A stretch of DNA of 64,000 nucleotides from JADGRF01 sp035274465 (GCA_035274465.1 DATEOF010000446.1:1-64000); one strand, 5' to 3'; shown: positions 53,575 through 63,542, counted from the first letter of the stretch. Notes: generated by a model from the sequence alone, not told the origin. Made by a program: numbers and translations.

Positions 53575-55464
53575 TCAGGGTTTCTTGGAGATCAGGAGCG
53601 GCTTGTTCTTCGCCGGATCGCCGCCACCCAGCGCATCCTGCAGGACCTGCGTGGCGATCGGCGCGGCGTACTTGCCGCCCGTGCCGCCGTGCTCGACGAG
53701 CACCACGATCGCAAGCTCGGGCTTGTCGGCCGGCGCATAGCCGGCGAACCACGAGTGCGCGCGGCGGTAGTACCAGGCCTTGCGCGGATCTTCGCGCGGG
53801 TTGAGCTTGCCCTTGCTCACCTCTGCGGTACCTGTCTTGCCTGCCACGAGCACGCCACCGTCGATGCGCGCCTCGTAGGCCGTGCCTTCCTTGTCGTTGA
53901 TCACGCCCAACAAACCCGCCTTGATCAGGTTGAAGTACTGCGGATCGACGTTGATGTGCCGGCGCACGCGCGGTGGAAACTCTTCGACCGTGGTGCCGTC
54001 GGCCTGCTCGACCCGCTCGACCAGCTGCGGCACGTGCAGCGTGCCGTTACTTGCGATCGCCGCGTACAGCATCGCCAGCTGCACCAGTGTGACGCGAGTA
54101 TCGCCCTGCCCGATCGCCGTGTTGAGCGTGAAGCCGAGGTGGAACTTGTTGTTGTGATTCTTGGCGTACCAGTCGCGCGACGGCACGAAGCCACTGGCTT
54201 CGGTGTTGATGCCGATGCCGGTCTTCTGCCCGAGCCCGAACTCGCGCGCGTACGCGGCCAGGCGATCGATGCCGACTTGCTCGGCGAGCCGGTAGAAGTA
54301 GACGTTGCAAGACTGCGTGATCGCCTCTTGCATGTCGGTGTCGCCGTGCACGTGGCTGCAGCGGAACCGGCGCTTGCCGAGCTCGTAGTAGCCCGGGCAA
54401 TCGTAGTGCACCGAGCTGGTCATGATGCCGTCCTGCAACGCCGCCAGCGCGGAGATCGGCTTGAATGTGGAGCCGGGAAAGTAACTCTCGTAGGTGGTCT
54501 TGTCGATCAGCGGCCGGAACGGATTCTCGAGCAGCTCCTTGGCACGCGCGGTCGACATGCCGCCGCTCATCTCGTTCAGGTCGTACGCGGGCTTGGAGTA
54601 CAGCGCGCGCACGCGGCCGGTCGCGATGTCGACGACCACCACGCCACCCGAAGGCTGTCCGCGAAACGCGCGCTCCGCCGCGCGCATCATGTCCATGTCG
54701 AGCGTCAGCCGCATGTCCAGCCCCGGCACGGGCTCGGTGCGCAGCTGGCGCTGGGCGATACGATGCGGTGAGCCATCGAGCTCTTGCCCCTGCACGTCGA
54801 CCACGACGCGCAGCTCGCCGTCCTTGCCGCGCAGGTAGCTCTCCCAGGCGCGCTCGAGGCCGGAGCGCCCGACCGAGTGACCCGCGCCGTAGCCGAGGCC
54901 GGACAGGCGCTTGAGATCTTCCGCGCTGACCTCGTTCAAGAAGCCGAGCGTGTGTGCGCCGAGCGTCTTGAAGGGATACGAGCGCACCGGCGAGGCGACC
55001 ACGTTCACGCCGGGCAACTCGCGGCGGTGCGTCTCGATCGCCGCGTACTGGTCGCGCGAGATGTCGTTGAACGCCAGCACGAAGTGCGAGCGCCTGCGCT
55101 CCGGCACGCTGTCCAGCTTGCTGCGAAAGCGCTGGCGTTGCTCGGCATCGAGCTCGAGCAGGTCGGAGATCTGCGTGAACTGCTCCGTGCCCATCTGCCG
55201 CGGCGTGACGTACACGCTGTACGACGCGCGATTCTGCGCGACCACGCGTCCCTTGTGGTCGCGGATGATGCCGCGCGTCGCGGGCAGCCGCACGACCTTG
55301 GTGATGTTCTTCTCCGCCTCGACCAGCCAGCGGTCGTTCTGCATGATCTGCAGCTGGAAGAGGCGCCCGAGGATGGCGCTCATCGCGACCATCACGAACA
55401 CCACCATCCACTTGTAGCGCTTCTTGAACTCGCCTAGTTCGCGGCGTACGGAGAGGAGATTCAT
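53575..55464 (-). CDS. mrdA: Penicillin-binding protein 2 (transpeptidase)
   Basis: A 629-residue class B PBP with a single N-terminal anchor (about 20-37), a dimerisation domain (about 55-250) and the transpeptidase domain with SxxK (Ser332-Lys335, GSTFK), SxN (Ser385-Asn387, SCN) and KTGTAE near 545. It cross-links peptidoglycan during elongation with RodA. It lies 21 bases after mreD and ten before rodA. Confidence 0.96.
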   Translation of the reverse strand: MNLLSVRRELGEFKKRYKWMVVFVMVAMSAILGRLFQLQIMQNDRWLVEAEKNITKVVRLPATRGIIRDHKGRVVAQNRASYSVYVTPRQMGTEQFTQISDLLELDAEQRQRFRSKLDSVPERRRSHFVLAFNDISRDQYAAIETHRRELPGVNVVASPVRSYPFKTLGAHTLGFLNEVSAEDLKRLSGLGYGAGHSVGRSGLERAWESYLRGKDGELRVVVDVQGQELDGSPHRIAQRQLRTEPVPGLDMRLTLDMDMMRAAERAFRGQPSGGVVVVDIATGRVRALYSKPAYDLNEMSGGMSTARAKELLENPFRPLIDKTTYESYFPGSTFKPISALAALQDGIMTSSVHYDCPGYYELGKRRFRCSHVHGDTDMQEAITQSCNVYFYRLAEQVGIDRLAAYAREFGLGQKTGIGINTEASGFVPSRDWYAKNHNNKFHLGFTLNTAIGQGDTRVTLVQLAMLYAAIASNGTLHVPQLVERVEQADGTTVEEFPPRVRRHINVDPQYFNLIKAGLLGVINDKEGTAYEARIDGGVLVAGKTGTAEVSKGKLNPREDPRKAWYYRRAHSWFAGYAPADKPELAIVVLVEHGGTGGKYAAPIATQVLQDALGGGDPAKNKPLLISKKP

Positions 55465-55485
55465 GCGGGGGAGCTCTCGGCGATT

Positions 55486-56016
55486 TTACGCCAAGCTGGG
55501 GCGCTCGTCGGCCTTCGGCGACTGCCTACCGTCGATCCTGCGCACAGCGCCGAAGATCGCGGGGGCGAGCAGCGCCGTGACGAGCGACGACTGAACCAGT
55601 ACCCGCAACGTGGACCATGCATCGTAGGTCAGGATGTCGCTCTTCTTCTCGAAGATGGCGCGCAGGGCGAGGATCGAGAAGCCGGAGGCGACGCTCATCG
55701 TGAACGCGAACATGGCCGTGAAGAACGCACCATGTGGCAGAAGACGCGACGCCGCGGCACGCGCCAGCATGAACGAGGCCACCAGGACGAACGTCTGCAA
55801 CCCCATGGGATTGCCGCAAAACGCGTCGAGCAGGTAGCCGAGCACGAAGCAAATCAACGCGCCGCGCACCAGGTGTACGTCCGCGGTCACACCGAGCGAC
55901 AGCGCGATCGGCAGGACCAGGTTGGGCGCGAACGTGTGCATCGGCACGAGCGTGGCCAGCGCGGCCTGACCGGTCAGCATCAGAAAGCCAAACACCACGA
56001 GGAGCACGCTGCGCAC
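55486..56016 (-). CDS. mreD: Rod shape-determining protein MreD
   Basis: A 176-residue membrane protein with about five hydrophobic segments and the MreD feature of a Gly-rich segment before F-C-G-N-P-M-G-L, where MreD proteins usually have a G-x-x-x-D/N-x-x-x-x-G pattern. The size, hydropathy and position between mreC and mrdA support the call more than any motif. The gap to mreC is 12 bases. Confidence 0.88.
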   Translation of the reverse strand: MRSVLLVVFGFLMLTGQAALATLVPMHTFAPNLVLPIALSLGVTADVHLVRGALICFVLGYLLDAFCGNPMGLQTFVLVASFMLARAAASRLLPHGAFFTAMFAFTMSVASGFSILALRAIFEKKSDILTYDAWSTLRVLVQSSLVTALLAPAIFGAVRRIDGRQSPKADERPSLA

Positions 56017-56028
56017 GGCATCACCTGC

Positions 56029-56901
56029 CTAACGTTCGGCCTGTGCGCCCTGCTCGGTGATGCCCGCTGCGCGCGAGCCCGCCGTGAGGACCAGGACCTC
56101 TTCCAGGCGCGAGAAGTGAACCGCCGGAACGACTGTCGCTTCTTGATACAAGCCGTACTCGCGTTTGACCACTTCCTTGATTTCACCCACCAAGATCGAC
56201 GCGGGAAAACGCTGGCCGAGCCCCGATGTCACCACCACGTCGCCCGGCTGGACGTCGTCATCACGTGACAGCTGCTCGAGCTGACACACGTAGTTCTCTT
56301 CGGCACCGGTGCCCTTCAACATGCCGCGTGCACCGTTGCGCTGGACGACCACGTCGATGGCGCTGGTCTTGTCCGCCGTCAGCAGCACGTCGGCATAGCG
56401 GCTGTAGGTGCGGCGGATTTGCCCGACCAGGCCGTCGGCGGTGATCACCGGCATGCCCGGGCGCACGTGGTCGCGCTCCCCCCGGTCCAGCACCACGCGT
56501 GTGACACGGAAGTACGGCGAGACCTCTTTGCCGATCACCTGCGCCGACAGCAGGTTGCCGCGGAGCTCGTCGCGCAGCTGCAGCAGGCGGCGCAGGCGCC
56601 GGTTCTCGGTGGCCGCCGCCAGCAAGCGGTTGTTGTCCTCGAGCAGGCGGGCGTTCTCGGCGCGCAGCCGGTCGTTGTCTCGTTTGACGTCGACCAGGTA
56701 CACGTACTCCTGCAGCACGGCCGAGACTCCCTGCGCGAACTGCGTGGTGCCGTACTGGATGGGCGCGCTGGCCTCGAGGATGACGCGGTCGAAGGCGTTG
56801 GTGCGCGAAGGATCCTTGAGGTTGGCGCGCAGCACGAAGAACGGCAGCGCGAGCAGCACGATGCACAACGCAGCGTCTCGGAATCGTCGATAGAGATGCA
56901 T
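56029..56901 (-). CDS. mreC: Rod shape-determining protein MreC
   Basis: The 290-residue protein has a short cytoplasmic start, one membrane anchor (about 10-27), a coiled coil (about 75-115, rich in LRAEN and LLEDNN heptads) and two periplasmic beta domains with GMPVITADGLVGQI and GDVVVTSGLGQRFPASILVGEI, both MreC signatures. MreC links MreB filaments to PBP2. It lies 33 bases after mreB. Confidence 0.95.
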   Translation of the reverse strand: MHLYRRFRDAALCIVLLALPFFVLRANLKDPSRTNAFDRVILEASAPIQYGTTQFAQGVSAVLQEYVYLVDVKRDNDRLRAENARLLEDNNRLLAAATENRRLRRLLQLRDELRGNLLSAQVIGKEVSPYFRVTRVVLDRGERDHVRPGMPVITADGLVGQIRRTYSRYADVLLTADKTSAIDVVVQRNGARGMLKGTGAEENYVCQLEQLSRDDDVQPGDVVVTSGLGQRFPASILVGEIKEVVKREYGLYQEATVVPAVHFSRLEEVLVLTAGSRAAGITEQGAQAER

Positions 56902-56934
56902 CGCGGACGCCCGCTGTGATCGAGTTGCGGCCGA

Positions 56935-57960
56935 CTAGGAGATCGTGACTTCGCGCAGCAAGTCCATGTGATCCAGCGCCTTGCCCGAACCGAGCACGAC
57001 GGCCGAGATCGGGTCGTCGGCCACCATCACGGGCAGGCCTGTCTCTTCGCGCAAGCGCACATCCAAGCTCTTGAGCAAAGCTCCGCCGCCCGTCAGCACG
57101 ATGCCCTTGTCCACGATGTCCGCGGCCAGCTCGGGCGGGGTGCGTTCGAGCGCGAGCAGCACTGCGTCGACGATCGAGTTGATCGGCTCCATCAGCGCCT
57201 CGCGGATCTCGTCGCCCGTGACCACCACGGTCTTGGGCACGCCGGCGACCAGGTCGCGGCCTTTGACTTCCATCGTGCGCACTTCGTTGTCGGCGTAGGC
57301 GTTGCCGATCGTGCACTTCACGCGCTCGGCCGTCTGCTCGCCGATCAGCAAGTTATACTTGCGCTTCATGTAGGCGATGATGGCATCGTCCATCTTGTCG
57401 CCACCCACGCGCACCGATTGTGAGTACACGATACCGGCGAGCGAGATGATGGCGACCTCGGTCGTGCCTCCGCCGATGTCGATCACCATGTTGCCGCTGG
57501 GCTCGGTGATCGGCAAACCAGCTCCGATAGCCGCGGCCATCGGCTCTTCGATCAGGTAGACCTCGCGCGCACCCGCGCTCTCGGCGCTCTCGCGCACGGC
57601 GCGTTTTTCCACCTCGGTGATGCCGAATGGCACGCAGATGATGATGCGCGGGCGGCGCACCCAGCGCCGGTTGGTCGCGCGATTGATGAAGTAGCGCAGC
57701 AGCGCCTCGGTGATCTCGAAGTCGGCGATCACGCCGTCTCGCAGCGGCCGTACGGCTTCGATGTTGCCCGGCGTCCGCCCGAGCATCTCTTTGCCTTCGG
57801 TGCCGACCGCGAGCACGCGCTTGCCGCCGCGCCCGTCTTTCTGCACGGCCACGACCGAAGGTTCGTAGGCGACGATGCCTCGACCCTTGACGTAGACCAG
57901 CGTCGTGGCGGTGCCTAGATCGATCGCGAGGTCGTGAGAGGTGAACCAGCCAAGGGCCAT
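56935..57960 (-). CDS. mreB: Actin-like shape protein MreB
   Basis: A 341-residue bacterial actin with phosphate-binding AIDLGTATTLVY, the IDIGGGTTEVA nucleotide loop and LTGGGALL near the end, at the normal MreB length. It forms membrane-bound filaments that direct side-wall synthesis. It is the first gene of the seven-gene run through paralog B. The 189 bases between its start and the divergent hisC should contain its promoter, but no convincing -35/-10 pair was seen. Confidence 0.97.
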   Translation of the reverse strand: MALGWFTSHDLAIDLGTATTLVYVKGRGIVAYEPSVVAVQKDGRGGKRVLAVGTEGKEMLGRTPGNIEAVRPLRDGVIADFEITEALLRYFINRATNRRWVRRPRIIICVPFGITEVEKRAVRESAESAGAREVYLIEEPMAAAIGAGLPITEPSGNMVIDIGGGTTEVAIISLAGIVYSQSVRVGGDKMDDAIIAYMKRKYNLLIGEQTAERVKCTIGNAYADNEVRTMEVKGRDLVAGVPKTVVVTGDEIREALMEPINSIVDAVLLALERTPPELAADIVDKGIVLTGGGALLKSLDVRLREETGLPVMVADDPISAVVLGSGKALDHMDLLREVTIS

Positions 57961-58149
57961 GAACTATCCGCGGTGCCCGTCCTCGGACCCGAAAGCACCG
58001 GCTTTCTAGGAGGATGCGCGCACGACGGGTGTGTTTACGTAACAAGATTAACGCGCATTATCAAGCTTCCCGTCTGAGTACACGCGCGGCGAATCGCGAC
58101 GTTCTCGCGAAAATTTGCGGCCGATACATGTGCTACATGAGCAACCGCC

Positions 58150-59259
58150 ATGGCGTATGAACGCGCTTCCATCCAACGCATGACGGGCTACGTGCCTGGC
58201 AAGCAGCCCACGACTGCGGACACCATCAAGCTCAACACCAACGAGAACCCTTACCCGCCGGCGCCCGAAGTCATGCGCGCCCTGCTGGAGGTTCCCGCGG
58301 ACGTGCTGCGCCGTTACCCGGAGCCGCTGGCCGACGCATTCCGCGAGATTGCGGCCGAGGTCCACGGCGTGGCGCGCGAGCAAATCGTCGCAGTCAACGG
58401 CGGCGACGAGCTGCTGCGGCTGGCCGTCACGACGTTCGTGGAGCCGGGGACGCCGATCGGCGTGCTCGAGCCCAGTTACTCGCTGTATCCCGTGCTGGCC
58501 GAGATCCACGGCAGTCCCCTGGTGCGCGTTCCTGCTGGATCTGGGTCGCCGGCGCTGCGCGGCGGCTCCACTGAGGATTTTTCGGTGCCAGCCGACTTCG
58601 CCGCGCGCCTGAACAGCGAGCGCGTGAACCTGGCGATGCTCGTAAACCCACATGCACCTTCAGGCACGCTGGTCAGCCGCAGCCAAATCTCGGCGATCGC
58701 GCGCGAGCTGCGCGGCGTGCTGCTGGTCGACGAAGCCTACGTGGACTTCGCGGACCCCGAGCTCGGTCACGACTTGCTGCCGCTGCTCGCGGAGCACGAC
58801 AACCTGCTGTTCCTGCGCACGCTCAGCAAGGGCTACAGCCTGGCGGGCCTGCGCTTCGGTTACGGCATCGGGCGGGCCGAGTTGATCGCGCCGATGCTGG
58901 AGAAAACTCGGGATAGCTACAATGTAGACGTGGTGGCACAGCGCCTGGCTGCGGCGGCCCTACACTCGCGCGGCTACGCGGTGGAAACCTGGAAGAGCGT
59001 GCGCCAGGAAAGGGCGCGCCTCGTGGATGCGCTCGCCGCCCTGGGGCTACGCGTGCTGCCGAGCCAAAGCAACTTCTTGCTCGCGTACGTACCGGCCGGC
59101 GCTTCGGCCAGCCAGCTGCGCGATCGGCTCGAAGCCGGCGGCCTCCTGGTCCGCCACTTCGCGCAGGACCGCCTACACGACGCGCTGCGCATCACGGTCG
59201 GAACGCCCGAGCAAAACGATCGACTGCTCGAGCTCCTGAGCGGCCTTCTCGGCCGCTGA
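58150..59259 (+). CDS. hisC: Histidinol-phosphate aminotransferase
   Basis: A 369-residue class I/II aminotransferase with LNTNENPYPP at 29-38, VNPHAPSGT at ~166, DEAYVDF at 194-200 and the pyridoxal-phosphate lysine Lys227 in TLSKGYSLAGLRFGY. These match HisC, which makes histidinol phosphate in histidine synthesis; other amino acids may be accepted. No other his gene is nearby. The gene diverges from mreB. Confidence 0.92.
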   Translation: MAYERASIQRMTGYVPGKQPTTADTIKLNTNENPYPPAPEVMRALLEVPADVLRRYPEPLADAFREIAAEVHGVAREQIVAVNGGDELLRLAVTTFVEPGTPIGVLEPSYSLYPVLAEIHGSPLVRVPAGSGSPALRGGSTEDFSVPADFAARLNSERVNLAMLVNPHAPSGTLVSRSQISAIARELRGVLLVDEAYVDFADPELGHDLLPLLAEHDNLLFLRTLSKGYSLAGLRFGYGIGRAELIAPMLEKTRDSYNVDVVAQRLAAAALHSRGYAVETWKSVRQERARLVDALAALGLRVLPSQSNFLLAYVPAGASASQLRDRLEAGGLLVRHFAQDRLHDALRITVGTPEQNDRLLELLSGLLGR

Positions 59260-59386
59260 CAGCGGCAGGCGGAGCAGCGCGGAGCGCGCGACCTGGAGGG
59301 GGTGAATCGAAAGCAGTCAGCCCGCAGGGCGGACTTCTTCTCGAGAGGGGGCGTCCGAACCCCCCCTGTAAATCATCCGGTGTGAA

Positions 59387-59406
59387 GCGTTCGCGCAAGC
59401 GAACGC
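59387..59406. terminator. Hairpin between hisC and the convergent lipoprotein gene
   Basis: GCGTTCGC-GCAA-GCGAACGC forms a perfect 8-bp stem with a GCAA tetraloop. It lies between convergent genes, a usual site for a bidirectional terminator, though no T-run follows. A run of G facing a run of C just upstream (about 59346-59367) may add another stem. Confidence 0.55.
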
Positions 59407-59425
59407 GCAACACCCGCCAGTCGGG

Positions 59426-59443
59426 AGTTCGGCTCGCCGAACT
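59426..59443. terminator. Hairpin just after the lipoprotein gene stop
   Basis: AGTTCGGC-TC-GCCGAACT (7-bp stem with a CTCG loop when the inner pair is left open) lies five bases beyond the stop of the lipoprotein gene at 59449 on the minus strand. There is no clear T-run. It and the hairpin at 59387 probably end transcription from both sides. Confidence 0.5.
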
Positions 59444-59448
59444 TCTGA

Positions 59449-60000
59449 CTAGCGCGCGTTGCGGCGGCGCTCGGCGAGGAACTCGCGCATCCGCTGCGCG
59501 TCCATCAGCGGTGCGTCCTTCGGGGGCGGGTTGGGCTCGGAGAAGACGATGCGCGACCACGTGCGCGTGCTCGGGCACGGCATGATCTGGACCCAACCGG
59601 GCACCTGCTTCGGGTCGTCCTTCTCGACCGAGTGCAGCCACTCCACCTGGGAGTATTCCACTCTGCTCTTGGTGCCGCCGGCCAAGCGCTTGTCGAAGTA
59701 TTCCTCGACCTTCTTCAGGGGCAGGTCGGCGTCGTAGACCCATTTATGAGGATGCGTGCGGGTGAGCGTGAAGCCTCGCGGCACCACGTAGCCCGCCGCC
59801 TTGGTCTCCGACGGCAGCAGGTCGCCCGCCGGGTCGCGCACGCGGGTCTTGTCGATGCGCTGCTGGCGTGCCTGGCCGCGCGCGTCGGCTTCGAGCAAGT
59901 GCCGGCGCTGCTCTTCCTCGTTGCTGCGCGAGCAGGCCGCCACCGCGTGGAGCGCGAGCGCCCCGCTGATCCACATGGTTAGTCGATACTTGAGGCCCAT
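59449..60000 (-). CDS. Lipoprotein overlapping the end of pilY1
   Basis: A 183-residue protein starting MGLKYRLTMWISG with a signal ending in AVAAC, a lipobox with cysteine near 23. The mature part has a charged helical stretch (about 30-60) and a domain with VVPRGFTLTR and PLKKVEEYFDKRL, a spacing shared with the outside domain of the kinase at 1646-2977. No family was recognised. Its ATG lies 22 bases inside the pilY1 coding sequence, in another frame, so the two are almost certainly co-expressed. It may bind or anchor the pilus tip protein, which is inference. Confidence 0.8.
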   Translation of the reverse strand: MGLKYRLTMWISGALALHAVAACSRSNEEEQRRHLLEADARGQARQQRIDKTRVRDPAGDLLPSETKAAGYVVPRGFTLTRTHPHKWVYDADLPLKKVEEYFDKRLAGGTKSRVEYSQVEWLHSVEKDDPKQVPGWVQIMPCPSTRTWSRIVFSEPNPPPKDAPLMDAQRMREFLAERRRNAR

Positions 60001-63000
60001 GAGGTTACCCGTGAGAACGTGATCGGCCGTGTGACCTTGGTTTGTACGCTGCCCAGCTTCGAGCCTGAGCGCTTGTCGCCCTTCGAGGCTTGTGCCACCA
60101 CCCAGATGGCCGGCGGTTGGCTCTGCTCGATGCTCGTGAGTGTCGGCGAGAAGTACGAGAACAGCGGATCGGCCGGCGGCGTGCAGGTCAGCCGCTGGGT
60201 GGTGCCGAGGCCCTGAACCAACAGGTTCTTGCCCGCTTCTTTCACCTCGGCGAGAGTCTTGTTCCATAGATCGGCATCCGAGTCCGTGCCGGTCTCGGCG
60301 GCAGCCACGGGGATACGCACGGGCTCGAACGTGCCCGTCTTGGAGCCCCCGTCCCACGTGACGTTGTAGACACCCGGGTCGCGGTCGATGTAGCTGAGCG
60401 ACCACAAACGACCGCGGCCGTACTCGCACGAGTCGGCCCCGCTGACGACGGAGGTGAACGTCGCTGCGAAGAGCTGGCCTTCGAACAAAGCCATCGAACC
60501 GGTCACCATCTCACTGGGAACCAGTGCAGTGGAGCTCGTGCTCGCCCCCCGGTTGCGTAACTCCCAGTTGATCAGCGCCTGATAGTCGTCGGGGTCGTCC
60601 GGCGAGTCCGCCATGGTGAGCTCGGTCAGCGACACGATGCGGTTGTCCGCCTTGGTCTTCTCGAAGTTGTCGGTGTCGCCGGTGCCGACGATCACCACCA
60701 CGCGGCGGTTGCGGTCGAGCGAAAGAATCGGCCGCTCGTAGGTAGTCTCAGCTCCGTCGGGCACGTTCTTGTCCCAGTACAAGTCGTGAAACGGGCGCAC
60801 CGTCCAACCCTTGCCGCCGGCGTCGGGCACGGGATCTTGTGAGCTCATGTCGATGCGCCAGATCACACCCTCGGCGTCAAGCACGTAGCCGCGATCGGCG
60901 ATCGTGGCTACAGCGTCCTGGTACGCGGTCGGCGTGCCGGACACGGGGGCGGTGAAGATGGTGCCGTTGGCGTCGTTGGTGTCGTCGTCGAAGACCTTCT
61001 TGATCAGCCTGCCGGTCTCGACGTCGACGAAGTACAGCGCGCGACCTTGGCGCTCCCAGCACTGCACTCGGTCGCGGTAACGCTGCTGGCTGGCACCCGG
61101 CACCAGCGTCGGATCATCGACGTACGATGCGTACGCCTCGCCGGACTTCTTCATCTGCACCTGGTCGTTATCGAGCGTGCAGCCGGGCAGGTCGGTGGAC
61201 GCCAACGTCTTCTTCTTACCGACGCCGCCGGACAGGATCGCGACAGCGCGCGTCTGGACCGTTTCCTTGTCCGCGCCCGGTTCCTTGAACAGGAAGGTCG
61301 CTTGCACGATCTCGGGTTGACCGTAGGTCAGCCCCATGTCCTTCTCGGTGAACTGCCAGAGGAACTTGGGATCGAACGGATCGGTCACGTCGAGCGCGAG
61401 GTAGCCGTTGCCACCGCCGCGCATGCCCGTGATCAACACCGAGTGGAAGTCGGTGTCGGCCGCGCTCGTGCCACGCTTGTAGAACACGTCCTTGACGACG
61501 GGCGTGGCGTCCAGGTTGTACTGGTGCGCGGCCAGCTGATTCTTCAGCCTCTTGAGCAGTATCGGCGGCACGAAGCCCCAGAGCTCCGTGCCGGGCTTCA
61601 AAGGCAGGCGCTTGTCGCCGGCGTGCGAGGTAGCCGCGAGGCTGGACGAATAGTCCTCGACCGAGAACGCGTGCAGGATGCCGTCGTTGGTCGTGATGTA
61701 CATGATCAACGGCCGCTGCCTGACCTCGGCAGTCTCGGTGCGAAAGCGAGTGTACGCGTCGTCCGCGGGCTCGTCTTTGGGCGCGCCGATCAGCGCGGGC
61801 GAGCTGTGGTAGATGTCGCCGAGGGGCTTGTCTTTGCGCGGCCCGGTCGCGCCCTTCATCCAGTTCAGCACGTCGTCGCGAGCGGTGGAGCTAGTCACGT
61901 TCAGGATGCCCTGCGTGATCCGGGTGTCGTCCAGGCTGATCAGATCGCAGCCCTTCTGGCAGTACTCGGCAGTCGCGTCGCCCTTGACCAGCGGTCCGCT
62001 CAGCATGTTGGAGTCGAGCGTGGAGGCGCCGGGCGGAATCGCGGTCAACAGCATGCGGCTCGCGGCACCCTGGTTGGCCAACACGATGTGGAAGCGATCC
62101 TCGTCCCGGATGTCGGGGCTGTCGAGCTCGCCGTCGCCCTTGCAGATGAAGCTGCGGCGTTCGATCAGGCCGTTCCAGGGTGGCGCAACCGAGGAAGTGG
62201 CACTCGCCGACACCTGGAAGCCGGTGCTGATCTGGTATTGCGTGCCGGTGATGCCGACCGCAAACGCCGGCACAGAGCGGGACACCGGGTTCAGCAGTGG
62301 ACCGAACACGTTGTCGAGCGTGGAGCGCAGTGTGTTGGGGTCGTCCGCGGTCAGCGCCGTCTTGGTGTTACCGGCTTCCGCGATTTCGTTGAGCGTTTTT
62401 ACGGCGTCGGCGTCGCTCACCGACATGCCGAGGACGAACAACTGTTCGACCAACTTGTCGTCGATCAGCTGCTTGGCGATGACGGGTGCCTTCTTGTACG
62501 GGCACACGAAGTCGTTCATCTCGGTCTCGTCCGCCGTCTTTACGTTGTCCTCCGGCCTCTCACACAGCACCGTCGGATCCTCGTCGCCACAGTCGCAACG
62601 CAGCTCGCGGAAGTCGGGGTCCGGAGCGCCGTCCGTGATGAGGATCGCGTAGCGCTTGCGGCACGAATCGAACGTGTCTGTAACGTCCTTCTTCAGGTGG
62701 TAGTACAGGTCGTCGAGCGACGCCGCGATCGGCGTACCGCCGTACGGCCGTGTCTTTAGCAGCTGGTCTTGAATCGTGTCGTTGAGCTCGTAGATGTCAC
62801 AGTCCCCATCCGCGCAGCTCTTCGAGTTGAGCGAGACCAATCCACCTTCGGTCGCCGCCGACGAGCGCACACCGCTGTTGACGTAATAGGTCTCGGAGCA
62901 GCCGTAGTACTTCACGGCCTGCTTGTCGGCGTACGACCACATACCCGGCATGCCGTTGCTGAGCGTGTCACTGAAGTCGGTTGCATTGATGAGATCGCTG

Positions 63001-63542
63001 CCGCCCTTGTAGGTGTACTCACCGTCGAAGGTCATCAAGCCGAAGCGCAGCGTATCCCGATAGTTGTCGAGGATGCCGTTGTTGTCCTGAATGGCCGGAC
63101 CCGGATACGGGCATAGCTTACCCGTGCCGCCGCAACTCCAGGGGATGTGGTAGGGGACAGGGTACTTCTCGTCGTACCCCGTGAAGCCGTTGGTGGAAAC
63201 GCGGTTGAGCGCCTCGCACTGATAGTCGTTGAACTTGCCGGTCAGCGCCTCGAGTGTCACTGCCCAGCGGTCCTTCTTCGCTTCGATGACCTGCCCGCTC
63301 GGCAACGTCTTCTTGGGCGGCTCCTTGAACGTATTCGGCAAGCTGCAGTCTGGTTTACAGATCGAGCAGTCGGTCGAGGACGGGCAGTTGCACGCCGGCA
63401 GGTCCTCCATCGAGCCCGACGAGTCGACCACCAGCATGACCAGCGGTGGGATATCGCGAACGTCCGGGTCCTGCGCGTGCGCACGGCCACCCACGCCGAT
63501 CAGCACTGCGCCCAAGCACACCAGTGTTCGAAGACTTCTCAT
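59979..63542 (-). CDS. pilY1: PilY1-type pilus tip adhesin with a von Willebrand domain
   Basis: Counted from ATG 63542 (GGAG eight bases upstream), the 1187-residue protein has a signal peptide (about 1-23), a von Willebrand A domain with the metal site Asp40-Ser42-Ser44 (VVDSSGSM) and ITDGAPD, many cysteines in the first 350 residues, and a C-terminal PilY1 propeller (from about 640: LIMYITTNDGILHAF, GGGNGYLALDVTDP, ADRGYVLDAEGVIWRID). A D-D-D-T-N-D-A-N loop near 925 may bind calcium, as in Pseudomonas PilY1. It should sit at the type IV pilus tip in adhesion and motility. The gene before it has an unknown, perhaps pilin-like, product. Confidence 0.9.
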   Translation of the reverse strand: MRSLRTLVCLGAVLIGVGGRAHAQDPDVRDIPPLVMLVVDSSGSMEDLPACNCPSSTDCSICKPDCSLPNTFKEPPKKTLPSGQVIEAKKDRWAVTLEALTGKFNDYQCEALNRVSTNGFTGYDEKYPVPYHIPWSCGGTGKLCPYPGPAIQDNNGILDNYRDTLRFGLMTFDGEYTYKGGSDLINATDFSDTLSNGMPGMWSYADKQAVKYYGCSETYYVNSGVRSSAATEGGLVSLNSKSCADGDCDIYELNDTIQDQLLKTRPYGGTPIAASLDDLYYHLKKDVTDTFDSCRKRYAILITDGAPDPDFRELRCDCGDEDPTVLCERPEDNVKTADETEMNDFVCPYKKAPVIAKQLIDDKLVEQLFVLGMSVSDADAVKTLNEIAEAGNTKTALTADDPNTLRSTLDNVFGPLLNPVSRSVPAFAVGITGTQYQISTGFQVSASATSSVAPPWNGLIERRSFICKGDGELDSPDIRDEDRFHIVLANQGAASRMLLTAIPPGASTLDSNMLSGPLVKGDATAEYCQKGCDLISLDDTRITQGILNVTSSTARDDVLNWMKGATGPRKDKPLGDIYHSSPALIGAPKDEPADDAYTRFRTETAEVRQRPLIMYITTNDGILHAFSVEDYSSSLAATSHAGDKRLPLKPGTELWGFVPPILLKRLKNQLAAHQYNLDATPVVKDVFYKRGTSAADTDFHSVLITGMRGGGNGYLALDVTDPFDPKFLWQFTEKDMGLTYGQPEIVQATFLFKEPGADKETVQTRAVAILSGGVGKKKTLASTDLPGCTLDNDQVQMKKSGEAYASYVDDPTLVPGASQQRYRDRVQCWERQGRALYFVDVETGRLIKKVFDDDTNDANGTIFTAPVSGTPTAYQDAVATIADRGYVLDAEGVIWRIDMSSQDPVPDAGGKGWTVRPFHDLYWDKNVPDGAETTYERPILSLDRNRRVVVIVGTGDTDNFEKTKADNRIVSLTELTMADSPDDPDDYQALINWELRNRGASTSSTALVPSEMVTGSMALFEGQLFAATFTSVVSGADSCEYGRGRLWSLSYIDRDPGVYNVTWDGGSKTGTFEPVRIPVAAAETGTDSDADLWNKTLAEVKEAGKNLLVQGLGTTQRLTCTPPADPLFSYFSPTLTSIEQSQPPAIWVVAQASKGDKRSGSKLGSVQTKVTRPITFSRVTSWASSID

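Noticed and set aside
61047..62759. A 570-codon open frame on the plus strand inside pilY1
   Set aside because: It lacks any family motif and the opposite strand has PilY1 and von Willebrand motifs.
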